Below, piece after piece: positions 34,282 through 41,632 of a stretch of DNA of 46,520 bases (positions within the stretch are counted from its first letter, which is position 1; every line of letters starts with the position of its first letter). Under the pieces are notes generated by a model. It was not told where the DNA came from, ran no database searches, and saw nothing but the letters and a program-made list of their open reading frames with translations. The translations under genes were made by a program, and so were the position numbers. This DNA comes from Anaerotignum lactatifermentans DSM 14214. GTDB taxonomy: Bacteria > Bacillota > Clostridia > Lachnospirales > Anaerotignaceae. The stretch covers positions 1-46,520 of the forward strand of contig NZ_FRAH01000024.1 of assembly GCF_900142265.1 (NCBI RefSeq). The letters run 5' to 3'.

Positions 34282-36201
34282 TTACATTACCTTCTGAAAC
34301 ATATGGCGCACCTTGTCCAGGCGGCTGTTTGGACGGCGGGGCTGGATGACCGGCTGACCGACAGCGGCCTGATATCCTTTCAGCTCTGTAAGGCATACGC
34401 TCCGCCCGTTGGTGTAAAAGGCCAGATCAGTACGGTATGCCTGTATACAGCGGGCGGGAATCTCGCCAGTAAAGACAACTTCATCCTTTTTTACCTGGGC
34501 CGTTTCGATGGTGGCACAGTATTTCGGTGCATCATGATAAGCCCTGGAAAGGTATTCCTGGGGCGCATAGAGGATGAAGGAGAGATAAGGTTCCAGCAGC
34601 TGCGTCCCCGATTCCTTCAATGCCTGTTCCAATACAATCGGGGCCAATGAGCGGAAGTCCGCCGGCGTGCTGACCGGACTGTAATAAAGCCCGTATTCAA
34701 AGCAAATCTTACAGTCCGTTACGTTCCAGCCGAACAAGCCCTGCTCCAGCCCGTAACGGATACCATCCCTGACAGCGTTTTGAAAACTCTGGTTCAAGTA
34801 TCCCAGCGAAACCCGGCTCTCGTATTGTACACCGGAGCCAAGCGAGAGTGGTGTAACAGACAGTCCTATGGATGCCCAAAACGGGTTGGGCGGCACCTCG
34901 ATATGGATGGTGTGGCTGGCTGCTTTGAGCGGCCGCTCCATATAAATGACGGAGGGTTCCTTTACCACTGTTTCAAGCTTGTATTTTTCCGACAGCAAAG
35001 CGGAAACAACCTCCAACTGCACCCGGCCCAAAAAAGAAAGAATGATCTCATGGGTGATGGAATCCACTTCGCAACGCAAAAGCGGGTCAGTATCCGCAAG
35101 TTGCGTAAGAGCGTCCAGCAGCCGTTCTCTTTGCGCTGCCGTTTTCGGCGCAATCGTCGTCCGCAGCATGGGGAGGGGGTCCTCGCGCCACCTTTTACGA
35201 GGGAGCCGGGTTTGGTCCCCTAATACATCGTTTAACCTCACGCTGTCGCTGGGAAGGATAACAATTTCACCCTGATAAGCGGTGTCTGTCCGAACAATTT
35301 CCCCTTTGGATGGAATACGCATCTCTGTGATTTTCAGCTTTTCTCTCCCGGCCAGGGCCACCGTATCCCGCAGGCGCAGCGTTCCGCTGTATAACCGTAG
35401 ATAGACACGCCGCTGGCCGCAATCGGTGTACTCAACCTTGAAAACGCTGCCGCATAGGGCGGCGCCCCCCTGTTCCCCAATCGGTTGGAACAGCCCTGTC
35501 ACCGCATCCATCAACGGTTGAATGCCAAGGCCATTTTTGGCGCTGCCATGATAGACTGGGAACAGGGAGGCGTCTTGAACCCGCTGCTGTTCCTCCCGCG
35601 CAAGTTTTTCCCGGCTGATTGGTTCTCCTGCGATATACTTTTCCAATAATTCATCGTTATTTTCGATGACCGCATCCCATGCTTCTATGTCGGTATTTTC
35701 CTCCAGGACTATTTCCGGGGACAGCGACACCGTCTGCTTGATGATAATATCGGCGGAGAGCTTATCCCGAACAGACTGAACCACGCTCTGCAAATCAACG
35801 CCAGCCTGGTCGATCTTGTTGATAAAGATAACGGTGGGAATGTTCATTTTCCGCAGGGCATGGAACAGAATACGGGTCTGGGCCTGCACGCCATCTTTAG
35901 CGGAGATCACCAAGATGGCCCCATCTAAAACAGCCAAAGAGCGGTACACCTCCGCCAAAAAATCCATGTGGCCGGGCGTATCCACAATGTTAACTTTACA
36001 TCTGTGCCACTGGAAGGAAGTGACTGCCGCTTGAATGGTAATCCCACGCTGCCGCTCCAAAAACATGGTGTCCGTCCTCGTTGTCCCTTTTTCGACGCTC
36101 CCCGGTTCTGAAATGGCTCCGCTGGCATATAGCAGGCTCTCCGTCAAGGTCGTCTTTCCAGCGTCTACATGGGCAAGAATTCCAATATTGATTATTTTCA
36201 T
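34282..36201 (-). CDS. tet(W): tetracycline resistance ribosomal protection protein Tet(W)
   Basis: The 639-residue protein is an EF-G-like GTPase that releases tetracycline from the ribosome. It starts [20 protein letters not shown] (G1 loop), with DTPGHMDF and FINKIDQ as further GTPase motifs, and ends HMFQKVM. Length and sequence, for instance [18 protein letters not shown] and [12 protein letters not shown], match Tet(W) rather than Tet(M), Tet(O) or Tet(32) as I recall them. Start ATG 36199-36201 follows GGGAGGA. A Tn916-style leader (36230-36523) should make expression inducible. Confidence 0.96.
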   Translation of the reverse strand: MKIINIGILAHVDAGKTTLTESLLYASGAISEPGSVEKGTTRTDTMFLERQRGITIQAAVTSFQWHRCKVNIVDTPGHMDFLAEVYRSLAVLDGAILVISAKDGVQAQTRILFHALRKMNIPTVIFINKIDQAGVDLQSVVQSVRDKLSADIIIKQTVSLSPEIVLEENTDIEAWDAVIENNDELLEKYIAGEPISREKLAREEQQRVQDASLFPVYHGSAKNGLGIQPLMDAVTGLFQPIGEQGGAALCGSVFKVEYTDCGQRRVYLRLYSGTLRLRDTVALAGREKLKITEMRIPSKGEIVRTDTAYQGEIVILPSDSVRLNDVLGDQTRLPRKRWREDPLPMLRTTIAPKTAAQRERLLDALTQLADTDPLLRCEVDSITHEIILSFLGRVQLEVVSALLSEKYKLETVVKEPSVIYMERPLKAASHTIHIEVPPNPFWASIGLSVTPLSLGSGVQYESRVSLGYLNQSFQNAVRDGIRYGLEQGLFGWNVTDCKICFEYGLYYSPVSTPADFRSLAPIVLEQALKESGTQLLEPYLSFILYAPQEYLSRAYHDAPKYCATIETAQVKKDEVVFTGEIPARCIQAYRTDLAFYTNGRSVCLTELKGYQAAVGQPVIQPRRPNSRLDKVRHMFQKVM

Positions 36202-36229
36202 GTGATTGTCCTCCCTTTACAGCCCCAAA

Positions 36230-36272
36230 GGGCATAAAAATCCCCAGCAGTAAAATACTTTTACCACTGGGG
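36230..36272 (-). promoter_or_regulatory. tet(W) transcription attenuator
   Basis: On the minus strand a 14-bp stem, CCCCAGTGGTAAAA paired with TTTTACTGCTGGGG, is followed by a T-run and ATGCCC, 29 bases before the tet(W) start. The same element precedes tet(M) in Tn916. Stalled or slowed ribosomes on the leader are thought to let transcription pass. Confidence 0.85.
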
Positions 36273-36305
36273 ATTATAATTTGCGGACATACACATATAC
36301 AGCAT
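36261..36305 (-). CDS. tet(W) leader peptide, 14 aa
   Basis: ATG 36303-36305 opens MLYMCMSANYNPQW and stops at TAA 36261-36263, inside the first arm of the attenuator stem. This overlap couples translation to folding of the terminator. Its ribosome binding site is weak, as for similar tet leaders. Confidence 0.6.
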   Translation of the reverse strand: MLYMCMSANYNPQW

Positions 36306-36358
36306 ACACCTGTTTGTGATTGCTGTTTTTTGGATATGTCAAAATTGATAAGGCAAAA

Positions 36359-36455
36359 GTATTCTTAAATTGGGTACAAAAAACCAAGCCCCCATAAAAG
36401 GAACTATCATAATCCTTTGTTCCCACTATTTGATTATAGTTTTATTTAAGAATAC
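36359..36455. promoter_or_regulatory. long inverted repeat in the tet(W) leader
   Basis: GTATTCTTAAAT (36359-36370) and ATTTAAGAATAC (36444-36455) are perfect 12-bp complements. The same pair occurs in the Tn916 tet(M) leader as I recall it. It is a long-range stem in the leader RNA. Confidence 0.65.
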
Positions 36456-36465
36456 CTTGCCGCAT
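36442..36465 (-). CDS. 7-codon leader peptide MRQGILK upstream of tet(W)
   Basis: AAAGGAG, then ATG 36463-36465, encodes MRQGILK and stops at TAA 36442-36444. The codons overlap one arm of the long leader stem. Short leader frames of this kind support ribosome-dependent attenuation. Confidence 0.55.
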   Translation of the reverse strand: MRQGILK

Positions 36466-36494
36466 ATTTTTTACTCCTTTTCTGGAATGAAGCT

Positions 36495-36523
36495 ATTATA
36501 TCACATCAGTTTTAGGAAAGCAA
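36495..36523 (-). promoter_or_regulatory. tet(W) promoter
   Basis: On the minus strand TTGCTT (36518-36523) and TATAAT (36495-36500) are separated by 17 bases, with a TGTGA extension before the -10. Transcription would begin just upstream of the MRQGILK leader. Confidence 0.75.
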
Positions 36524-36562
36524 GTACCTAAAAGAAATTTTTCTTCCCCTTATATGTAACAA

Positions 36563-36766
36563 TCATACCGGCTTCCTAGCGTTCAGAATGTTTTCTGCTG
36601 TCTGCTGTGGTGTTTGGTTGGAATTGTCCAACCAAAAGCCGATCCGTGGTGTTGTCTGCATTTTACTAAATACAAATTCAATGTATACAGAAAGATATAA
36701 GGAGTGGGAGGGATTCCGCCGTAGTTGGCATTGTAGGAAAATCCAAAAGTTTAGATTTTCCCACAA
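36563..36766 (-). pseudogene. short remnant, possibly the C-terminus of a P-loop kinase/ATPase
   Basis: The frame ends TPRIGFWLDNSNQTPQQTAE and NILNARKPV, a sequence that looks like the tail of a kinase-type ATPase, but the part before residue 36 does not look like the same protein. It lies between the tet(W) promoter and the right end of IME1. It is either debris or a small unknown gene. Confidence 0.3.
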
Positions 36767-36857
36767 TGCTTATCTTTTGGTCTTTGGTTCGGAATAGTGT
36801 AGTGCTGGCGGTCTATCTCTTGTTTTCGGTTGCTTGCTTCCTTACCGTACATGAGCA

Positions 36858-36862
36858 TTTGC
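36858..36862. other. attR core of IME1 (TTTGC)
   Basis: Second copy of the TTTGC core. To its left is IME1 (ATGAGCA), to its right maff2 resumes (CCCTGGGTTG...). See 4416-4420. Confidence 0.75.
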
Positions 36863-36982
36863 CCCTGGGTTGTCGTTTCCATAACCTTCCAGAAGGTTAA
36901 TCACGCCCCAGATACCAAGTCCGGCTCCCAGTGCGATAACAAGGGTCTGTAATACTTCGATTGCGCTGTTAAAAAATGCCAT
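36860..36982 (-). pseudogene. maff2, 5' part (41 codons)
   Basis: ATG 36980-36982, behind AAAGGAGAAATTC, opens MAFFNSAIEVLQTLVIALGA, and the frame reads through LEGYGNDNPGA at 36860. This is the N-terminal half of Maff2, with one hydrophobic helix. After Ala41 the frame enters IME1. The remaining 30 codons are at 4325-4417. A truncated peptide could be made and inserted in the membrane. Confidence 0.92.
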
Positions 36983-37023
36983 GAATTTCTCCTTTCCTGC
37001 CGCGATAGCGGCTGCCCGGAAAA

Positions 37024-37062
37024 GGGCATAAAAAACGGCGGTCAGTTTTGGTAACTGCCGCG
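37024..37062 (-). terminator. hairpin with TTTTTTATGCCC upstream of maff2
   Basis: A GCGGCAGTT/AACTGACCGC stem (one bulge; 37036-37062) is followed on the minus strand by TTTTTTATGCCC, 42 bases before the maff2 start. It lies within the ICE transfer operon, between the 75-aa gene and maff2. The rest of 36983-37187 holds more G+C-rich hairpins and no gene. Confidence 0.6.
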
Positions 37063-37187
37063 GTCATGTGCCGCCGGGTTCCGGCGGCTCCCCGCGCCGC
37101 GTAAAGTCCTGCGGCGCAGCGGTATTCAGTTGTAAACATAGGGAAACATGGTTTTTTCAGTGGGCGCGCGTATCATGTAACCGATAG

Positions 37188-37415
37188 TTATAATCTGATT
37201 GTTAGCTGCTGCGATTCCTCCTTTCTCACGTCTGGGTGTCCATACTGGCGGAAAAGTGCTTCAACAAAACGCCGGGTGCTTTCTTCCGCCCATTTTCGCC
37301 AGTATTCCCTTTCTGCGGCGTCAATGGCTTCTTGAAGCTCCACAAGTGCCGCCGCAAGGTTTTCTATCATTTCCCGCTGCTGTTTCTCTTTTTTCTTTCT
37401 GATACGTCGGTTCAT
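37188..37415 (-). CDS. 75-aa basic helical protein downstream of virD4
   Basis: The protein begins with RRIRKKKEKQQREM and continues as one charged helix (LAAALVELQEAIDAAEREYW). I do not recognise a family. Its ATG overlaps the virD4 stop (ATGA), so it is a genuine member of the transfer operon. Confidence 0.7.
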   Translation of the reverse strand: MNRRIRKKKEKQQREMIENLAAALVELQEAIDAAEREYWRKWAEESTRRFVEALFRQYGHPDVRKEESQQLTIRL

Positions 37416-39196
37416 GGTTTGTCCTCCTGCAAATCGGCTTCGCTGATTTCGTAACAGTCAAAGGGTTCCTCCGGCTTGACGATTGCGGGGCGGCGTTTCA
37501 TGTAACGCTCAATATCAAAGGCGTTTTTCTTGTCATAGTCGGAAAGGTATTTGTACTTCGGGTGCTTTGTTATATCGTACTTGTCGGAAAAGAACGGGCG
37601 CACGCCCCTTAGCTGCAAGATACATTTCCCGCCGTCCATGACGGCGATTTCGTCCTCCGACATGAGCTGCTTGCCTAACTTCTGGTAATTTAACCCGTGG
37701 GACAGCTCCCGCCCTCTGGTTTCAGATGTGTTAAGGCTGTCAATGGTTTCTTTCCCCAAAAGCTCCGACATTTCTTTCAGCGTGGTCTTTTCCTTGCCGC
37801 CTAAGAAAAGGGTCGTGTCGCAGTTGCCGACGATGGTATCGGCATTGTCCTTGTAGATTGCCTTTAGCTGTGACTGCGATTGCAGAATGATAGAAGCCGA
37901 TATTTCCCGGCTCCTTATGGTGGCAATCAGCTTTTCAAACTTCGGTATCTGCCCGATGTTCGCAAACTCGTCTAAAAGGCAGCGCACATGGACGGGCAGC
38001 CGCCCGCCGTACACATCGTCGGCTTTATCGCACAAGAGGTTGAAAAGCTGCGTATAAAGGATTGATACGACAAAGTTAAAGGTATCGTCTGTATCGCTGA
38101 TGATAACGAACAGTGCCGTTTTGCGGTCGCCCAGTGTGTCAAGCTCCATTTCGTCGGTTTCCAGAAGTTCGCGCAGCTCCCGTATGTCAAAGGGGGCAAG
38201 CCGCGCCCCGCAGCTTATGAGGATTGAGGAACGTGTCTTGCCCGCGCTTAACAGGAATTTCTTATACTGCCTTACGGCAAAGTGTTCCGGGTCTTTTTCT
38301 TCCAGACGCTCAAACATGAGGTCAACCGGGGACTGAAAATCCGGGTCATCCTCGCGGGCTTCGCTTGCGTTAATCATTTCAAGCAGCGTCGTAAAGTTCT
38401 TCTCGTCCTCCGGGGCTTCATACCAGATATAGCCGATAAGGGCGCAGTAAAAGAGCCGTTCCGATTTTACCCAGAAATCCTCCCCGGATTTTTCCCCGTC
38501 GCCTTTGGTGTTGGCGATTATGGTATTTACCAGTTTCAGAATGTCCTTTTCGCTGCGGAGATAGGCGAACGGGTTATAGTGCATACTTTTCTTGAAGTTT
38601 ATCGTATTCAGCACTTTTATCTTGTACCCGCCCCGCTGTAAGAGCTTCCCACATTCCACAAGGACAGTCCCTTTCGGGTCTGTGACAACATAGCTGCTGT
38701 GCATTTGCATTAAGTTCGGCTTCACAAAAAACCTCGTCTTGCCGGAGCCGGAACCGCCGATTACAAGGATATTTTTATTCCTTGCATACTTCGGCTGCTT
38801 CGGTCGGCTGCTCATCATCAGCCGTTCGGTCTGGGTCAGAATGACGTTGTTTTCAAACACCGGGTCTACATACGGCTTTATATCTTCGGCATTTCCCCAA
38901 CGGGCAGAGCCGTATTCCACGCCTTTCCGGTATTTCTTCGCGTTCTTGCCCTTGAAGTAGACAATCAGCCGGATAAGCACCGCCCCCGCTATGCCGATGA
39001 GCAAGTCCATAGGGTGTAAGCTCGGCGCAGCATTTTCAAAGGCTGCGGAAAATCCCGTCCCAAGGGCAAGCAGCTTTTCGGACAGGTCAGCCCCCGGCGA
39101 TAAGCGGAACGCCTGCGCTGCTTTGCCAAAGAGCCAGACAAAGAGCAGATAGGGGATATTCGGGATAATCAGCTTTTTCAAGTCTAAGTTGTTCAA
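37412..39196 (-). CDS. virD4: VirD4-type coupling protein (CD1115-like)
   Basis: This 594-residue membrane-anchored ATPase links the relaxosome to the mating channel. Two N-terminal hydrophobic segments (residues about 12-25 and 65-80) precede Walker A VIGGSGSGKTRFFVK near residue 146, SYVVTDPKGTVLVECGK near 170, and Walker B CLLDEFANIGQIPKFEKLIA near 405. Length and motifs match VirD4 proteins of CTn elements. Its ATG overlaps the pcfB stop (ATGA). It now lies 33 kb from the VirB genes it works with. Confidence 0.95.
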   Translation of the reverse strand: MNNLDLKKLIIPNIPYLLFVWLFGKAAQAFRLSPGADLSEKLLALGTGFSAAFENAAPSLHPMDLLIGIAGAVLIRLIVYFKGKNAKKYRKGVEYGSARWGNAEDIKPYVDPVFENNVILTQTERLMMSSRPKQPKYARNKNILVIGGSGSGKTRFFVKPNLMQMHSSYVVTDPKGTVLVECGKLLQRGGYKIKVLNTINFKKSMHYNPFAYLRSEKDILKLVNTIIANTKGDGEKSGEDFWVKSERLFYCALIGYIWYEAPEDEKNFTTLLEMINASEAREDDPDFQSPVDLMFERLEEKDPEHFAVRQYKKFLLSAGKTRSSILISCGARLAPFDIRELRELLETDEMELDTLGDRKTALFVIISDTDDTFNFVVSILYTQLFNLLCDKADDVYGGRLPVHVRCLLDEFANIGQIPKFEKLIATIRSREISASIILQSQSQLKAIYKDNADTIVGNCDTTLFLGGKEKTTLKEMSELLGKETIDSLNTSETRGRELSHGLNYQKLGKQLMSEDEIAVMDGGKCILQLRGVRPFFSDKYDITKHPKYKYLSDYDKKNAFDIERYMKRRPAIVKPEEPFDCYEISEADLQEDKP

Positions 39197-39675
39197 CGCT
39201 CAATCCCCCTTTCCTTGTTCTTGACTTTCTCCCGGTTCGCATTGAGCTGTTTCGCCTTATCCCGGAAAACGGCTAACGCCTTTCGGATAGAAGGCTTCTG
39301 CTCCCGTGAGAGCTTCTTTGCGGAAAACTCTTTAAAGGCTGCGGTCAGCGCGTCAGCGTCCCGCGCCTTAAAGAAAACAAGGTACCGGGGCGGGCTTTCC
39401 GTCGCGTCCTTTTTCAGCGCAAAGTCAATCCCGTATTTTTTCGCGGTACTCTCAAAGGCTTTGATATTGTCCTTCGTGATTTCGATATTGGAAACGCCTG
39501 CATTCTGCTTCATAAGCTGCTTTAGGGTCTGTTTGCCGTGGGGCATTTGCCGCCTGTCTGCCTGTTTCTTTACCTGTGAGAGAAAGAATTTCATGGATTT
39601 TTGCAGCACTTCCGCAGACAGCTTCCCGGTCTTGATTGACAGGGCAATCACTTTTTCATTGACTTCCTCCTGCAA
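39193..39675 (-). CDS. pcfB: PcfB family protein
   Basis: The 160-residue protein begins QEEVNEKVIALSIKTGKLSA and continues with the PcfB pattern VLQKSMKFFLSQVKKQ and GIDFALKKDATESPPRYLVF. PcfB-type proteins are accessory factors for the relaxosome or coupling protein in Gram-positive conjugation. The start is TTG 39673-39675, with AAAGGAGG 7 bases upstream. It is coupled to virD4. Confidence 0.88.
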   Translation of the reverse strand: MQEEVNEKVIALSIKTGKLSAEVLQKSMKFFLSQVKKQADRRQMPHGKQTLKQLMKQNAGVSNIEITKDNIKAFESTAKKYGIDFALKKDATESPPRYLVFFKARDADALTAAFKEFSAKKLSREQKPSIRKALAVFRDKAKQLNANREKVKNKERGIER

Positions 39676-39755
39676 TTATCGTCCTCCTTTCGCAAAAGTC
39701 TGTGTCCAGGCAGAAAAAGGCAGCCATTTCCGGCTGCCCTGTGCCTGCCGTTTTA

Positions 39756-39974
39756 TTAAATCCGCACCCTAAGTCCGTTCAAGTCCTCGGCGCGGATACC
39801 CACCAGATACCAGTTCTGCCCGTACTCCATGCGGGTCGGCTTCCATTTGCCCCTTACAAACACTTCCAGACAATCCCCACAATGTAAGCCCCCGTAGTAG
39901 GCGTTAAGGTCAAAACGAATGTCGTAACGGTCGGTCAGCTCGTCAAATACCAATGCTCCGGTTCTCTGTGCCAT
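39756..39974 (-). CDS. DUF5348-like small protein
   Basis: This 72-residue protein (RTGALVFDELTDRYDIRFDL, CLEVFVRGKWKPTRMEYG) matches the DUF5348 family that stands in this place in CTn elements. Its function is unknown to me. ATG 39972-39974 follows AAAGGAGG. Confidence 0.75.
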   Translation of the reverse strand: MAQRTGALVFDELTDRYDIRFDLNAYYGGLHCGDCLEVFVRGKWKPTRMEYGQNWYLVGIRAEDLNGLRVRI

Positions 39975-39995
39975 AAAAAATCCTCCTTTTTCTGT

Positions 39996-40979
39996 TTACA
40001 GGCTTTCGCCCTCGTTGCAGGAATAATAGTCCGGGTCGCCAAACTGGGGCTTTCGCGGAGCCAGTGCGCCGCTTGCCATGTCGTGGGCGACAAGGGAAGT
40101 GTAGTAATTGCCGATAGTGGACGGCGCGTTGAACAGTGCCGCCCGCAGGTACTGCTTGATATTGCGTATCTTCGTGGTGTTCTCCCTCATACATTCAAGG
40201 ACGAACCGGATATGTTCGCTGTCCAGTTTCATAAACTTTGACTTTACAAGCTCTGCCGGGTAGTCGTCCCCGGCGATACGGATTGTCCTGCGTCTTGTGC
40301 AGACCGTTTCAAGGATAAGGTCAATGATTTCATCTATCCGGTCATGGTCGTAGGGCATATCCTGTTTGAGAATGTCATAGCAAATGTTGTCTTTTATGAT
40401 TTCCTCATATACCCGGTATGCGTCGTTCGGTTCCTTTCGTTTCCGTTCCTGCGGCGCAGCCGCTTGTCCCTCTAAGGGAGAGGGGTTAGGGGAAAGGATA
40501 GGAATGGAATGGGTACTTTGTGTATCAGTATTTGATTTTTCTTTTTTTGATAGATTAGTTCTTTGTATCTCTTTATTTAATTGCATTGGATTTTCCTGCG
40601 TAGGTTTTTCCAGCGTAGGGTTTTCCTGCGTTGGATTTTCCAATGTTGGATTTTCCAACGTAGGTAAATCCGGTTTAGGCGGTAGCTGTGGCTGCTCATA
40701 AATCACATAGTCGGCACCCCGCAGGCGTCCTTTTGCGTCGCGTTCCCTTGAACGGACGATATACCCGGCGCGTTCCAGTTCCCGCACCGCTTCCCGGATA
40801 GCGTCGATTTGCTCCCGGTTGATATGGGACAGCCCCGCAAGGGTATAGTCCCAATCTTCGGGAAGTGAGAGCATTTGCGACAACAAGCCCTTTGCTTTCA
40901 AGGTCAGCTCCTTGTTGCGTAAGTGGTGGTTGCTCATTACGGTATATCCCGTGTTCCGTTCCACTCTGAAAACTGCCAT
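39996..40979 (-). CDS. DUF6017/replication initiator-like protein of the ICE
   Basis: The 327-residue protein starts MAVFRVERNTGYTVMSNHHL and has a winged-helix N-terminal domain (LRNKELTLKAKGLLSQMLSL, REAVRELERAGYIVRSRERD), a variable linker of PTLEN/PTQEN repeats (about residues 107-135), and a C-terminal DUF6017 domain (DRIDEIIDLILETVCTRRRT). It is the first gene of the transfer operon at the right end and probably initiates ICE replication. The repeats correspond to 15-bp DNA repeats at 40588-40677. Confidence 0.82.
   Translation of the reverse strand: MAVFRVERNTGYTVMSNHHLRNKELTLKAKGLLSQMLSLPEDWDYTLAGLSHINREQIDAIREAVRELERAGYIVRSRERDAKGRLRGADYVIYEQPQLPPKPDLPTLENPTLENPTQENPTLEKPTQENPMQLNKEIQRTNLSKKEKSNTDTQSTHSIPILSPNPSPLEGQAAAPQERKRKEPNDAYRVYEEIIKDNICYDILKQDMPYDHDRIDEIIDLILETVCTRRRTIRIAGDDYPAELVKSKFMKLDSEHIRFVLECMRENTTKIRNIKQYLRAALFNAPSTIGNYYTSLVAHDMASGALAPRKPQFGDPDYYSCNEGESL
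40588..40677. repeat. six tandem 15-bp repeats inside the ICE replication gene
   Basis: Units like GGATTTTCCTGCGTA begin at 40588, 40603, 40618, 40633, 40648 and 40663. They encode the pentapeptide repeat PTLEN/PTQEN. The G(G/T)TTTTCC core resembles the core of the IME1 iterons. Confidence 0.8.
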
Positions 40980-41262
40980 AGCTTATCAGCTCCTTTGCTG
41001 TGGATTTGTTACGCAGCAGAACGGGGATTTGAGGGGAAAAGGTATCTTTCCCTTGCCCCGACAGTTTTCCGTTCTGGAAGCCGCATAAATCAAGGCTTTT
41101 TCTGCCCCTACTGCGTAACACGAGGGCATAAAAATAGCGGCGTTCCTGTTTTCCCGGTGTGGGAATGAGAAACGCCGCTTGTGCGGTTCAATATTCAGTT
41201 TTAGCGTGTATGAAAGCAGCTTGTCCTATCTGTTTTACATGATATGTTGTTCTTTCGCAGTT
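40980..41262. other. right end of the ICE
   Basis: This 283-base stretch holds a ribosome binding site for the DUF6017 gene (AAAGGAGC), the hairpin at 41136-41179, and about 80 A+T-richer bases before cotJC coding sequence begins near 41260. No gene is seen. The att site must lie near 41250-41263. Confidence 0.5.
41124..41179 (-). terminator. leader hairpin with TTTTTATGCCC upstream of the DUF6017 gene
   Basis: AGCGGCGTT (41136-41144) and AACGCCGCT (41171-41179) form a 9-bp stem, followed on the minus strand by ATTTTTATGCCC. It lies 145 bases before the first gene of the transfer operon, so it could act as an attenuator for the operon. Confidence 0.65.
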
Positions 41263-41448
41263 GCAGCAGAGCAGAAAGCCCGCAGCACCTATGAATACCT
41301 CATCGACTTGGCGGAAGACCCGGACGTTCTGGCTCCCCTGCGGTTCCTGCGGGAACGGGAAGTGGTGCACTTCCAGCGGTTCGGCGAAGCACTGGAAATT
41401 GCCAGAGATCATCTGAATCAAAAACACTGGTTCTTCCAGAACAAATAA
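41263..41448 (+). pseudogene. cotJC: cotJC (manganese catalase-like spore coat protein), 3' fragment
   Basis: From 41263 the plus strand reads AAEQKARSTYEYLIDLAEDP followed by LRFLREREVVHFQRFGEALE and ends at TAA 41446-41448. These are the last 61 residues of a CotJC-like, manganese-catalase-fold spore coat protein. The preceding 120 residues or so are missing and replaced by ICE DNA. The open frame extends to 41179, but that part is not CotJC-like. Loss of the intact gene could alter the spore coat; the 5' part should lie beyond the left end of the ICE. Confidence 0.82.
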
Positions 41449-41468
41449 ACAAACTCCCCAAAAAGCAG

Positions 41469-41507
41469 CAGGAAGCCTTGTTATCCCCAACAGGCTTCCT
41501 GTTTTTT
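41469..41507 (+). terminator. terminator after cotJC
   Basis: CAGGAAGCCT (41469-41478) and AGGCTTCCTG (41492-41501) form a 10-bp stem followed by TTTTTT. It lies 20 bases after the cotJC stop. Confidence 0.85.
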
Positions 41508-41632
41508 GTATGCCTTTTTCTTTTCATGAAAATCATAGAAAAAAACGTGTTCTTTCTGTGAAAAAGTCTTATAATAAGAAGTAAGATTCATATGCTTGTG
41601 TATGACGCACAGCATTGGGAGGTGACCGCCGT

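Larger units (their letters stand above)
4421..36862. mobile_element. IME1: tet(W) mobilizable element inserted in ICE gene maff2
   Basis: The ends are defined by the two halves of maff2 and the shared TTTGC core. The gene for its own large serine recombinase (C-terminal part 4506-6029, N-terminal part 27175-27270) lies next to the left end, reading toward it, which is usual for serine-recombinase elements. Its backbone genes are RepA-like and DnaC-like replication proteins, a Cys-rich VLP protein, a relaxase, MobC, an HTH protein and a sigma-like gene. Its cargo is tet(W) with a methyltransferase. It has no type IV secretion genes, so it would need a helper such as the ICE it sits in. About 21.1 kb of its length is the inner element IME2. 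Confidence 0.85.
1..41262. mobile_element. Tn1549/CTn-type integrative conjugative element (left end outside window), carrying nested elements
   Basis: The conjugation genes at 612-4305 and 36860-40979 have the order and types seen in Tn1549-like and C. difficile CTn elements: DUF6017 protein, DUF5348, PcfB, VirD4, small protein, Maff2, VirB6/TrbL, PrgI, VirB4. All are on the minus strand. The right boundary is placed where the sequence becomes a cotJC coding fragment, close to 41260. The relaxase, the hydrolase and the integrase of this ICE are not in the window and are expected to the left. The ICE is interrupted by a 32.4-kb element in maff2. The exact att core cannot be defined because the left end is missing. 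Confidence 0.85.

Noticed and set aside
34282-36201. tet(M), tet(O) or tet(32)
   Set aside because: Residues in the first 100 positions and the total length agree with Tet(W) as I know it; a mosaic cannot be fully excluded without alignment.
36337-36342. TTGACA as the main tet(W) -35 box
   Set aside because: No good -10 lies 16-18 bases downstream; the TTGCTT/TATAAT pair at 36495-36523 fits better.
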